NCBI GenBank assembly: GCA_023254015.1
Contig: JALQYS010000604.1
Location: forward strand, 1-9,127
Direction of reading: 5' to 3'
Source of the DNA: Paracoccaceae bacterium
Lineage (GTDB): Bacteria; Pseudomonadota; Alphaproteobacteria; Rhodobacterales; Rhodobacteraceae
Length of the DNA: 9,127 nt
Below the pieces are notes generated by a model. That model was given only the letters and a program-made list of their open reading frames with translations. It did not search any database and had not been told where the DNA came from. The position numbers and the translations under genes are program-made. This document shows, piece after piece, positions 1 through 6,979 of the stretch (within the stretch, counting starts at the first letter, position 1; each line of letters begins with the position of its first letter).

Positions 1-485
1 CCTTCATAGGCGCCCAGTTCGTCGCCTAGCGTTTCGGAATAGAGCGCCCAGCCTTCGGAATAGGCGTTGAAGGCCAGCAGGGTGCGGATCAGGGGCAGGC
101 GGTTGGCATATTCGCCCTGCCAGACGTGGCCCGGGATGCCCTCGTGATAGGCCAGGGTCGCCACCGAATAGCGGCTGTGACGGCTCACGTCGCCCAGGTT
201 GAGCCAGATCTTGCCCGGGACTGTGCCGTCGATGGAACCGGCCCCGCCGTAGGCGCCCGGTGCGCCAGCCTCTTCGGCCAGCGGCAGGCGGCGGATTTCC
301 AGATTGCCGCGAACCAGGGTGCGGAAGGCCTGGGGCAGCTTGGTGCGGATGAAGTCGATCTTGCTCTGCATGGTGGCAATGACTTCGGCCCGGCCCGCGT
401 CGTTATTCGGGAACTGAAAGCGCGGATCGTTGCCCAGCGCGGCCATACGCTCGCCCACGGTGCCCTTGGTATAGCCCAGGCCGCG
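1..485 (-). other. DUF885-family metalloprotein fragment fused in frame to g15
   Basis: From about residue 1,121 of the fused frame the protein reads LGYTKGTVGERMAALGNDPR, then FPNNDAGRAEVIATMQSKID, EIRRLPLAEEAGAPGAYGG and YHEGIPGHVWQGEYA, ending with AFNAYSEGWALYSETLGDEL at the edge. These are core blocks of DUF885 proteins. Such proteins are predicted secreted zinc-peptidase-like enzymes, common in Caulobacterales, sphingomonads and other Alphaproteobacteria. HEGIPGH (residues 1235-1241, positions 146-126) is the HExxPGH metal motif, and E1265 in SEGW is a probable third ligand. The N-terminal half of the family, with any signal peptide, is absent, and the C-terminus lies beyond the window. 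It has no start or ribosome site of its own. Leucine codons are almost all CTG here, unlike the adjoining g15 sequence. Confidence 0.82.
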
Positions 486-3400
486 CAGGCGCAGGAAGAT
501 GTCATAGGTCGACGGGGCAACCAGCACGGCCTCGCGGAATTGCAGAACTTCCCAGCCTGCAGAACTGCCATCCCCGATCGCAAGGGCATTGGCCCCGGCA
601 AACAGGGCGATCTCTTCGGCTGAGGACAGGTTTCCCCGCCCCAACCGAATCCGCAGGGCCGGCCCCCGATCCCATCGGCCCGGGTCGGCCGCCGGAAGGG
701 GCGTTTGCGTGACGCCGATCAGCGCCGGACGCTCCAACACCTTGTTCAGCCGGAAACCGGACTCGGTCGCCGCGGACCATAGCGCGATACGGCCCGGCCA
801 GGGCAACGCGGCAACAGCCAGATGCGGCGCATGCGGAACCTCAGAACCGGTTAGCAACGGCAGGTCAAGAAACAGCGGATAGGGCGGCGTTGGCGAGACG
901 TGGGCCTTCCAGACACCGGATTCAGGCATGATGTCAGGCGCGCGATAGGCCGCAGGATCGATGCGCACGGCCTCAAGCGTCTGAAAGGACGTCAACTCGC
1001 AGCGATCAACGCGAAATCGCTGACCAAGGAGTTCAATCACCGTCCCTGCGCCGATCTCGCGCCGAGAGGGCGGCAGCACCAGCCGCACCCCATCCCGCGC
1101 AAGCCGCGCCTCGATCAGCCAGCGCTCGGCAAGCGCGGCGGCCTCGGCCCGCGTCAGCGCAAGGCCGACCTCTGTCTGCGCAACGGCACCGCCGGCGGCA
1201 TCCGGCAAGCTGGCAGAAACAGCCCTGACCGCAAAGTCACTGTCGGCGTCCAGATAGATCAGCCGCAGGTGATCATGGGTTTCGCCCGCGCCCTGACGGC
1301 TTTGCTCAAGGCTGGGCTCGCCGGGGGCGGTTTCCACGATCTCGGACGCCGCGACGGGCACAGCCCTCTCGCCCGAGCGGCGAAGGAATGCCAGCCGCCC
1401 TTCCCGCTCGACAACATCGATCGACTGGGCCTGCAGCATGGGCTGCAGGATCGCGCGGGCAGTGGTCACCTCGGCCAGTTCATGGCCGCGCAGCACCCCC
1501 AGCGCGCCGCTGGTGTCGGCATCGGGCAAACCGGCAGCCTCGCAAACCTCGGCCACCACCGCGGCCAGCGGTTGATTGGCCGACCGTCCGTTCAGCCAGT
1601 GGCCGGCCTCGAAATTCGCCCCGTCGCTCCACTGTGACTGATTGGCCGGAAAGGCCGGAAACGGCCGGGCATCCCAGGCCCAGGCCAAGGAATGGTCAAA
1701 ATCCAGCATCCGCCCGGAATAGACGAGCGATTGCGGATTGTTCGCAGCATCGCGCCAGAACCGGGCCATGGCGGTGTAGTAAGCCATCTGGAGCAGATCA
1801 TCCCTGTGCCCGGTCGAAAAGGCGGGCATCCCGGATTCCGAGGATTTCGGATCAAGAAACTTGTTGGGCTGGTTCGTGCCCTTGTCGATCGCCGCACAGC
1901 CATATTCGGTAAAACGGATCGGCTTGGACTGCGGCACCCAGACCGTTGGTTCCGCCTGCCGTACGCCAGCGATCCGTGGATGGTGCAGACAGCTCCACCA
2001 GTTGCGCAGGTCCTTGAAACGGAAGACCCACGGCTCATCGTAGGCACCATCGGTGATCGGTGTTCTGATCTGCGCGGCAGCATCGGCTTCGCTGGCATAA
2101 TACCAGTCAAAGCCCTCGCCACCGGCGATGTTGGCCTGCAGATAGGCCGGATAATGCAAAGCCCCCCAGTCGGCGTCGGCATGATCCAGACCTTCGCGCC
2201 AATCGCTGACCGGCATGTAATTGTCGATGCCGATGAAATCGATATTCGCATCGGCCCACAGCGGATCAAGGTGGAAATAGACATTCCCGTCTGCATGATA
2301 CCCGAAATACTCGGACCAGTCGGCGGCATAGGTCAGCTTGCACGAATGTCCAAGGATCGTCCGCACCTCGGCGGCAAGCTGGATAAGCGCCGCCACCGCC
2401 GGAAAACTGTCGCCCGCCCCGCGGATTTGCGTCAGTCCGCGCATCTCCGATCCGATGCAGAACGCCTCGACCCCGCCTGCAGCCTTGCACAGCATGGCAT
2501 TGTGCAGAATGAAGCGTCGATAGCTCCATTCCGCGGGGCCCGAATAGGAAAGATCAGTGCCGGAAAGCTGGAAATCTGCCGCCGTTGCCGTGCCGAAAAA
2601 CGCCGCCACCTCTGACGCCGCCGCCGCGCTGCGGTCTGTCGTGCCCGGGCGACCGGGTGCCAGTGCCGTGGTGATCCGGCCACGCCATGGCAAGCGGGGC
2701 TGACCGGCCGTGCCCGTCCAGGGATCGGGCAAGGTGTTGCTCTCGATCTGATCCATCAGGATGAAGGGATAATAGGTCACATCCTGACCCGCGGCCTTAA
2801 GCGCCTGAATTGCCTCGATCACAGCCTGATCGGTTGGCGTGCCGCCATAGATGGGGCGACCGTCCTGCCGGGGAACTTCTTCCGCCTGCGACCGGACAAT
2901 CCCGCCCGACCGCCAAGGCATCCCGACCCCATCAACGCCGGTCTGTTCCACCTTCGGCCGGATCGAACACTGACCGCAGCGCAGGTCATCGCCGAACCAG
3001 GACACCACAAGCGACGTGGCCCCCACCCCCGGCAATTCGTCGCGCAACTGATCCAGCGACAGGCTGAAGTCGGTCTGATCCGACGGCATGTTCATGTTGG
3101 CCGCCCGGTTTTCTCCGGGGGCCATCTCATAGTGAACCGGCGTCGTGGCCAGCGCATATTCACCCGTCCCCGGGATCATGCAGACCCCGGGCAGAGTTGC
3201 GGCCAGTTCCTCGATGATCGGCCGCGCCCGGGGTTCGGCCCCGCGAACGACCTCAAAGGTGAACTGGGGCACGCGGTTGCCAAAGGCCGAGAGGTCAAGC
3301 CCCTCGATCACGACATAGGCGATGCCGCGATAGGCCGGCGCCCGCCCCGCACCTTCGACGGCCTCGATCTTGGGGTCGGGAAGCTGGCTTTCGTCGCCCT

Positions 3401-3848
3401 TATAGACACGCATCTGCAGCGATGCGGGGCTGATCTCGTTGCCATCGGCCCAGATCCGGCCGACACGTCGGATGCGGCCCTCGCACAGCGCCACGGCAAG
3501 GCTGACGGAATAGCTGTATTGATTTGTGCGCGGGGCGCCGCCCTTGCCACCGCCACCTTGCGTGACCGTTTCAACAAACCGCGTCGCCCAGATAACCTGA
3601 CCCGAGACACGCATCCGCCCCCAGACCTGCGAGACCGGCGTCCCCTCGCTGGCGCCGGTCAGCCGGAACCGCTGCACGCGGCCCACATCAACAGCCTCTG
3701 ATCCGGCCCCAAGCAGACGCTGGTCGATCACCCGCCCGACCGTCGCCCCGATTGCCCGGCCGATCACCGCGCCTGACAGGCCCAGAACCGTGCCGCCAAA
3801 GCCCGCGCCAACCGCGGCTCCCGCCGCAGACAAGAGAATCGTTGCCAT
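1..3848 (-). CDS. g15: GTA megatron/host-specificity tail protein gp15, 3' end replaced in frame by a DUF885 fragment (partial)
   Basis: One frame runs without a stop from the ATG at 3848 to the left edge (1,282 codons). Residues 1 to about 1,120 are GTA gp15. The Gly/Ala-rich start MATILLSAAGAAVGAGFGGT is followed by SYSVSLAVALCEGRIRRVGR (about 114-133). A GTA TIM-barrel domain (about 437-735) has candidate catalytic acids E468 (CIGSEMRGL) and E648 (RFTEYGC). A phage-tail_3-like domain follows from about 758, then an Rcc01698-type C-terminal region. In RcGTA the protein forms the central baseplate 'megatron' trimer and carries glycoside-hydrolase-like domains for the recipient cell envelope. 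A C-x2-C pair occurs at C291/C294. Full gp15 is about 1,300 residues; here homology stops at about residue 1,120, after VAPSTYDIFLRLRG, and DUF885 sequence takes over. The last ~170-180 residues are lost. The gene may be inactive or an assembly artefact. Confidence 0.88.
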   Translation of the reverse strand, partial: MATILLSAAGAAVGAGFGGTVLGLSGAVIGRAIGATVGRVIDQRLLGAGSEAVDVGRVQRFRLTGASEGTPVSQVWGRMRVSGQVIWATRFVETVTQGGGGKGGAPRTNQYSYSVSLAVALCEGRIRRVGRIWADGNEISPASLQMRVYKGDESQLPDPKIEAVEGAGRAPAYRGIAYVVIEGLDLSAFGNRVPQFTFEVVRGAEPRARPIIEELAATLPGVCMIPGTGEYALATTPVHYEMAPGENRAANMNMPSDQTDFSLSLDQLRDELPGVGATSLVVSWFGDDLRCGQCSIRPKVEQTGVDGVGMPWRSGGIVRSQAEEVPRQDGRPIYGGTPTDQAVIEAIQALKAAGQDVTYYPFILMDQIESNTLPDPWTGTAGQPRLPWRGRITTALAPGRPGTTDRSAAAASEVAAFFGTATAADFQLSGTDLSYSGPAEWSYRRFILHNAMLCKAAGGVEAFCIGSEMRGLTQIRGAGDSFPAVAALIQLAAEVRTILGHSCKLTYAADWSEYFGYHADGNVYFHLDPLWADANIDFIGIDNYMPVSDWREGLDHADADWGALHYPAYLQANIAGGEGFDWYYASEADAAAQIRTPITDGAYDEPWVFRFKDLRNWWSCLHHPRIAGVRQAEPTVWVPQSKPIRFTEYGCAAIDKGTNQPNKFLDPKSSESGMPAFSTGHRDDLLQMAYYTAMARFWRDAANNPQSLVYSGRMLDFDHSLAWAWDARPFPAFPANQSQWSDGANFEAGHWLNGRSANQPLAAVVAEVCEAAGLPDADTSGALGVLRGHELAEVTTARAILQPMLQAQSIDVVEREGRLAFLRRSGERAVPVAASEIVETAPGEPSLEQSRQGAGETHDHLRLIYLDADSDFAVRAVSASLPDAAGGAVAQTEVGLALTRAEAAALAERWLIEARLARDGVRLVLPPSRREIGAGTVIELLGQRFRVDRCELTSFQTLEAVRIDPAAYRAPDIMPESGVWKAHVSPTPPYPLFLDLPLLTGSEVPHAPHLAVAALPWPGRIALWSAATESGFRLNKVLERPALIGVTQTPLPAADPGRWDRGPALRIRLGRGNLSSAEEIALFAGANALAIGDGSSAGWEVLQFREAVLVAPSTYDIFLRLRGLGYTKGTVGERMAALGNDPRFQFPNNDAGRAEVIATMQSKIDFIRTKLPQAFRTLVRGNLEIRRLPLAEEAGAPGAYGGAGSIDGTVPGKIWLNLGDVSRHSRYSVATLAYHEGIPGHVWQGEYANRLPLIRTLLAFNAYSEGWALYSETLGDELGAYE
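475..495 (-). other. Junction between g15 and DUF885 sequence
   Basis: In sense orientation the join falls in CGCCTGCGCGGCCTGGGC. GTA gp15 proteins normally read RLRGQ-G-T here, and DUF885 proteins normally read LR-x-x-GYTKGTVGER. The LRG/CTGCGCGGC stretch could belong to either parent, so a short shared GC-rich sequence spans the join and the exact base cannot be fixed. The frame is kept across it. No insertion-sequence end, target duplication or tRNA fragment is visible. Confidence 0.65.
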
Positions 3849-3856
3849 TCGTCAGG

Positions 3857-3863
3857 CTCCTTC
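3857..3863 (-). promoter_or_regulatory. Ribosome binding site of g15
   Basis: GAAGGAG overlaps the g14 stop and lies 8 nt before the ATG at 3848. It supports this start for g15. Confidence 0.65.
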
Positions 3864-4293
3864 AGGGAAAACGGAAAACGGCGGCAATCTTTTGCCGCCA
3901 GGGCGCCGATAACGGCGAAATCACAACGCCATGGCCAGAGTAGGCGTGGATGAAGCAAGCTTCGGGGCCGATCTTGAGCAGGATCCCAAGGTGCTTGGCC
4001 ACAGCCCCCTTGCGCATCCGGAACAGAAGGATGTCGCCGGGGCCGTGCCGCCCCGGATCCACCGCCAAAAGCAGGGCCTGTGCCGCCTCAAGCAGGACCT
4101 CCCGCCCCGAAGGCTCGGCCCAGTCGGCGGTATAGGCGGGCACCGCGCGCGGCTCTTGCCCATGGATTTCGCGCCAGATCCCGCGCAGCAGACCAAGGCA
4201 ATCGGTCCCAGCCCCCTTGCAGCTGGCCTGATGGCGATAGGGCGTGCCAATCCATTCCAGCGCGTGCCGAACCACCTCATCGCCCCGCGTCAT
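3862..4293 (-). CDS. g14: Tail-tip cell-wall peptidase gp14, NlpC/P60 family
   Basis: A 143-residue protein, MTRGDEVVRHALEWIGTPYR, then HQASCKGAGTDCLGLLRGIW. The catalytic cysteine is C32 in GTDCLGL, the NlpC/P60 nucleophile motif; the general-base histidine is H101 in AKHLGILL, and H116 in CFIHAYSGHGV is the probable third polar residue. GPGDILLFRM at about 84-93 is the usual strand before the His. All catalytic positions are intact. In the family the enzyme cleaves peptide bonds in peptidoglycan stems; as a GTA or phage tail-tip protein it would open the recipient cell wall locally for DNA entry. It overlaps g13 by ATGA and is followed after 13 nt by g15. Confidence 0.95.
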   Translation of the reverse strand: MTRGDEVVRHALEWIGTPYRHQASCKGAGTDCLGLLRGIWREIHGQEPRAVPAYTADWAEPSGREVLLEAAQALLLAVDPGRHGPGDILLFRMRKGAVAKHLGILLKIGPEACFIHAYSGHGVVISPLSAPWRQKIAAVFRFP

Positions 4294-5171
4294 CCTTTCA
4301 GGCTCCCGCCATCGTTGAGCAAGGAGCTGACCGGGTAAGACGCCAGCCAGTCTTCACCCGGAATATGAGGAAAGCCACGAAAGTTCATGAAATTGCTGAA
4401 CTTGTTTTGACAGGTTTCGGCCTTCCTGTCACAGCCTGCCTGCAGGATCAGGCTGTCACCCGCGGCCAAACCGGCGCTGTGCCACAGTTCGACAAGCCGC
4501 CCGCTACCGGTCAGCCTGTCGGCCTTGACCATCACCCGAAGCCCTGCCGCCGTGCCGGACAGCACCTCGATCTGGCCGCGTTCGAACCAGCGGTCGGCAA
4601 AGCCCGTGGCCCCGTCAATCCGCAGCCGGCCCCGCGCGTCCACCTCGGCCACGATGACCGTGGTGCGATAGGCCGCATCGCGCAAATCGATCCCGCAGCG
4701 CGCGTCACCCAGCACGGCCGAACAGCCGGCCTGATAGACCTGCCCCTGCACCTGGTTGAGACGCTCGGTCAGCCCGCGCAGCTCAACCCGGAACGTGCCC
4801 CCCTTGCGCGTCACCTCGCCAAAGTTGCCGCGGAACTCGACCACCCGGGCGTCCACGTCGGCCCAGTCCACCAGCCAGCTTTGCACCTCGGCACCGTCGA
4901 ACAGCCCGGTGGCCAGATCGGCCTCGGTGATCGCGGCATCACTCAGCGCCCCCAGCGCCTCGGAATTGTCAACCGACAGGCCGGTGGTCTGCTGCAAGGC
5001 CCCCGCCGTCAGACCCGAGGCCGCGCGGAACGCATGCCCCTCGAACTGCAAGTCCTGATCATGATCGGTGAACCCCAGCCGCATCCCGTCGCGCCGTGTC
5101 ACCAGCCAGCAGCGGCAGACATGGGTCACGCCCGATGCCAGATGCTGCAAAAGCGCCTCTTGCCCGGTCAT
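4290..5171 (-). CDS. g13: Baseplate hub protein gp13, DUF2163 / phage BR0599 family
   Basis: A 293-residue protein, MTGQEALLQHLASGVTHVCR onwards, with DUF2163 in the N-terminal half (LGFTDHDQDLQFEG at residues 32-45, GLSVDNSEALGALSDAAI at 64-81) and the phage_BR0599 C-terminal domain ending KFSNFMNFRGFPHIPGED. Four cysteines, C150, C159, C247 and C254, lie in GCSAVLGDARCG and GCDRKAETCQ. The spacings of 9 and 7 equal those of the Fe-S cysteines I recall for lambda tail-tip protein gpL, so a bound iron-sulfur cluster is likely. In RcGTA this is the hub protein, between the distal tail ring and the megatron. It is coupled by ATGA overlaps to g12 and g14. Confidence 0.94.
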   Translation of the reverse strand: MTGQEALLQHLASGVTHVCRCWLVTRRDGMRLGFTDHDQDLQFEGHAFRAASGLTAGALQQTTGLSVDNSEALGALSDAAITEADLATGLFDGAEVQSWLVDWADVDARVVEFRGNFGEVTRKGGTFRVELRGLTERLNQVQGQVYQAGCSAVLGDARCGIDLRDAAYRTTVIVAEVDARGRLRIDGATGFADRWFERGQIEVLSGTAAGLRVMVKADRLTGSGRLVELWHSAGLAAGDSLILQAGCDRKAETCQNKFSNFMNFRGFPHIPGEDWLASYPVSSLLNDGGSLKG

Positions 5172-5800
5172 GGCCGCACCTCGACCACCGGCACATCCGG
5201 AACCTGTCCCGCCTTGTAAGACGCCAGAGAGACGGCGATCCGGTCGGTGTCAAAGCGCACGGGAACGTCAAATTCGAACCCGGCCGTCACCAGCGCGCCG
5301 ATGTCGGGCGGGACAAGGAAGGTGATGATCCCCGTGTCCGTATCAACTGAAAAATCGCTGCCCTCCACCTTCTGATCGTCGGCAACTGCCACCGTCACGG
5401 TGCCGGCAACCGGCTTGGTGATCGGGCGCCAATAGTCCTGCTCACCCGACCGATAGCGTTTTTTCAACTGGAACGCCGTCGTAATGCCATCGCCAAGGCC
5501 AAGTCGCTGATCGGTTGGCGCCGTGGGCTGCGAAGGGGTCGAGGATTTCCAGTCGGCCCAATCTTTCCAACGAAAGGCGTGCAACTGGCCGCGCCGCGCC
5601 TCGAAAAAGGCGATCAGCGTTTCCAGATCGTCCAGAGAGCGCAGGCCCATGCCCGCGTCATAGCGGCGGCGCGAATGTTCCCAGGGCGTGTTGCGCTCTT
5701 CGTGGCCATTGGCCAGGGTCACGATTTCGGTCCGCCGTTCCGGACCGCCCAGCGCCCCGAAGGACAGGCTGGCGGGAAATCGGATGTCGTGAAATGCCAT
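5168..5800 (-). CDS. g12: Distal tail protein, DUF2460 family, gp12
   Basis: A 210-residue protein beginning MAFHDIRFPASLSFGALGGP, with ERRTEIVTLANGHEERNTPW and then RRRYDAGMGLRSLDDLETLI. This is the DUF2460 (TIGR02217) signature, with the conserved ARRGQLHAFRWKDWADWKS stretch at about residues 68-86. In the RcGTA particle the g12 product is the distal tail protein ring that joins the tail tube to the baseplate hub. The length equals the RcGTA protein as I recall it. It has its own strong SD after a 12-nt gap from g11 and overlaps g13 by ATGA (5168-5171). Confidence 0.94.
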   Translation of the reverse strand: MAFHDIRFPASLSFGALGGPERRTEIVTLANGHEERNTPWEHSRRRYDAGMGLRSLDDLETLIAFFEARRGQLHAFRWKDWADWKSSTPSQPTAPTDQRLGLGDGITTAFQLKKRYRSGEQDYWRPITKPVAGTVTVAVADDQKVEGSDFSVDTDTGIITFLVPPDIGALVTAGFEFDVPVRFDTDRIAVSLASYKAGQVPDVPVVEVRP

Positions 5801-5806
5801 GGATTA

Positions 5807-5812
5807 CCTCCC
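5807..5812 (-). promoter_or_regulatory. Strong ribosome binding site of g12
   Basis: GGGAGG follows the g11 stop directly and is 6 nt from the g12 ATG at 5800. It is a near-perfect anti-SD match and the best in the window, fixing the g12 start. Confidence 0.7.
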
Positions 5813-6466
5813 TCAGCGGTTTTTCTGGCCACGCGCCAAGAGGCGCTGGGCCTGCGCGGCGATCTGGCTTTGGCTACGCTGAAATCCCTGCACATCGGGG
5901 GTGGAGATGTTCATCACCACCGTGACGGGCCGCGCGCCCCCCGTGGCCTGCACCCCCAGCCGCCCATCTGCCCCCCGGGCAAGGGGCATGATCGCCTCTG
6001 GGCCGGCCTCGCCCATCAACCCGGTGCCCCCTCGCATCGGAAAGGCCGTGGCTTGCGCGACGACACCCCCCTTGGCAAAGGGCATCACCCGTCCTTGCGA
6101 AAAGCTGCCGCCCTTCTGGAACGGCAGGATGCCGCCCAGAATCCCGTTCAGCCCCTCGGCCAGAACCCCGCCCAGCGCGTTCTGCACGGGTTTCATGGCG
6201 ATGCCATAGACCGTATCCGACAGGCTGCGGGCGACGCCCTTCAGCGCATCCGACAGCTTGACCCCGTCGAACACCAGCCCGTCAAACGCCCGACGCAGGC
6301 CGCTGCCGATGCCGGTGGTCAGGCTGTTCACCTCGCGCCCGGTGAACACCATGCTCTCCCGCATCCGCGCCAGTTCGCCGTCAAAGGCGGCCACCACGCC
6401 GGTGCTGCCCGTCAACGTCGCCTCCAGCGCGTCGATCTGATCGCGCAGCTCTTCAATCTCTGCCAT
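5813..6466 (-). CDS. g11: Tape measure protein gp11 (short GTA type)
   Basis: A 217-residue protein starting MAEIEELRDQIDALEATLTG. The N-terminal 50 residues are a predicted helix with coiled-coil character. Next come a hydrophobic helical region (KGVARSLSDTVYGIAMKPVQ) and a Gly-rich segment with repeated KGG turns (FQKGGSFSQG, FAKGGVV). The C-terminus has TGLMGEAGPEAIMPLARG, a hallmark of lambda-like tape measure ends. Such proteins fill the tail tube, set its length and interact with the hub. About 217 residues is very short for a tape measure but right for RcGTA, whose tail is short. The ATG at 6511 would add 15 residues lying inside g10.1; 6466 fits the family start and lies 14 nt inside g10.1. 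Confidence 0.92.
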   Translation of the reverse strand: MAEIEELRDQIDALEATLTGSTGVVAAFDGELARMRESMVFTGREVNSLTTGIGSGLRRAFDGLVFDGVKLSDALKGVARSLSDTVYGIAMKPVQNALGGVLAEGLNGILGGILPFQKGGSFSQGRVMPFAKGGVVAQATAFPMRGGTGLMGEAGPEAIMPLARGADGRLGVQATGGARPVTVVMNISTPDVQGFQRSQSQIAAQAQRLLARGQKNR

Positions 6467-6662
6467 GGTCCCAGCCCTTTCCTTGATCGGGATAAGCCGC
6501 GGCCAGCTCATCCAGTCGCGCCCGCGTCAGCGGCGCCGGGGCCGCCTCGGCCCCCAGCATGATCCGCAGCTCTGCCGGACTCAGCCGCCAGAACTGCTCG
6601 GGCGTCAGCCGCAGCTGACCCAGGCCCGCCCGCAAGAGCCCCGCCCAATCAAGGCCACTCAT
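6453..6662 (-). CDS. g10.1: Small tail assembly chaperone gp10.1 (rcc01693-like)
   Basis: A 69-residue protein, MSGLDWAGLLRAGLGQLRLT, then PEQFWRLSPAELRIMLG, ending GWDHGRD. The 'LrLtPeqFWrLtPaEl.iMLG' pattern is characteristic of the small phage tail assembly chaperone between g10 and the tape measure in GTA clusters (rcc01693 family). The frame is open upstream to 6992, but that part only shadows g10; the ATG at 6662, overlapping the g10 stop as ATGA, gives the correct product. It overlaps the g11 start by 14 nt (6453-6466). In tailed phages such paired chaperones are often made by frameshifting; here they are two separate overlapping frames. Confidence 0.88.
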   Translation of the reverse strand: MSGLDWAGLLRAGLGQLRLTPEQFWRLSPAELRIMLGAEAAPAPLTRARLDELAAAYPDQGKGWDHGRD

Positions 6663-6979
6663 GCCTCGCCCGGCAAGGCAAAGGCCCGCGCCAGCAGCTC
6701 GGCCGCCAGCCGCACCGCCTCGACCGGCCCGCAGCCGATCTCGGCCGTGCGCAGATCGGCGGCCGTGCCCTGCCAGCCGCCCCCCCGCAACCCCGCCACG
6801 ATCAGCGCCAGCACATCGCGGGTGGTAAAGCGGTGCGTCTCGAACCGCTCGACCAGATCCATCAGCGAGCCGGCCTCCAGCGCCGCCTCCAGCTCGGCCA
6901 AGGCCCCAAGCGTCAGCTTTGCGACATGACGCTGGCCATCCAGCCAGATGGCCACCTCCCCGGCATAAGGATTGGCCAT
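6659..6979 (-). CDS. g10: GTA tail assembly chaperone gp10
   Basis: A 106-residue protein beginning MANPYAGEVAIWLDGQRHVA, then KLTLGALAELEAALEAGSLM. This is the recognisable 'gene transfer agent family protein' that precedes the tape measure gene in RcGTA-type clusters. By position and fold family it is a tail assembly chaperone that binds the tape measure while the tube polymerises. I chose the ATG at 6979, which overlaps the g9 stop as TGATG; an in-frame GTG one codon upstream (6982) is also possible. No SD lies close by, so initiation probably depends on coupling to g9. The stop overlaps the g10.1 start as ATGA (6659-6662). Confidence 0.9.
   Translation of the reverse strand: MANPYAGEVAIWLDGQRHVAKLTLGALAELEAALEAGSLMDLVERFETHRFTTRDVLALIVAGLRGGGWQGTAADLRTAEIGCGPVEAVRLAAELLARAFALPGEA

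Noticed and set aside
1..600. DUF885 as a normal separate gene downstream of g15
   Set aside because: There is no g15 stop, no intergenic space, no ribosome site or start and no N-terminal half of the family. The two sequences share one frame without a break.
900..2615. Overlapping plus-strand frames of 245 and 307 codons, and short minus-strand frames, inside g15
   Set aside because: All lie in frames other than the g15 frame. That frame is open throughout and translates to recognisable gp15 domains.
4080..5219. Long plus-strand open frame (379 codons) antisense to g13/g14
   Set aside because: The protein is Pro/Arg/His/Gln-rich with no recognisable family, a usual by-product of high-GC coding on the other strand. 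g12-g14 on the minus strand are unambiguous.
6467..6511. Earlier start of g11 at 6511
   Set aside because: It would add 15 residues entirely within g10.1. The start at 6466 matches the usual tape measure N-terminus.
5579..6562. Plus-strand open frame (327 codons) antisense to g11/g12
   Set aside because: Low-complexity translation without family features; g11 and g12 on the minus strand have clear homology and ribosome sites.
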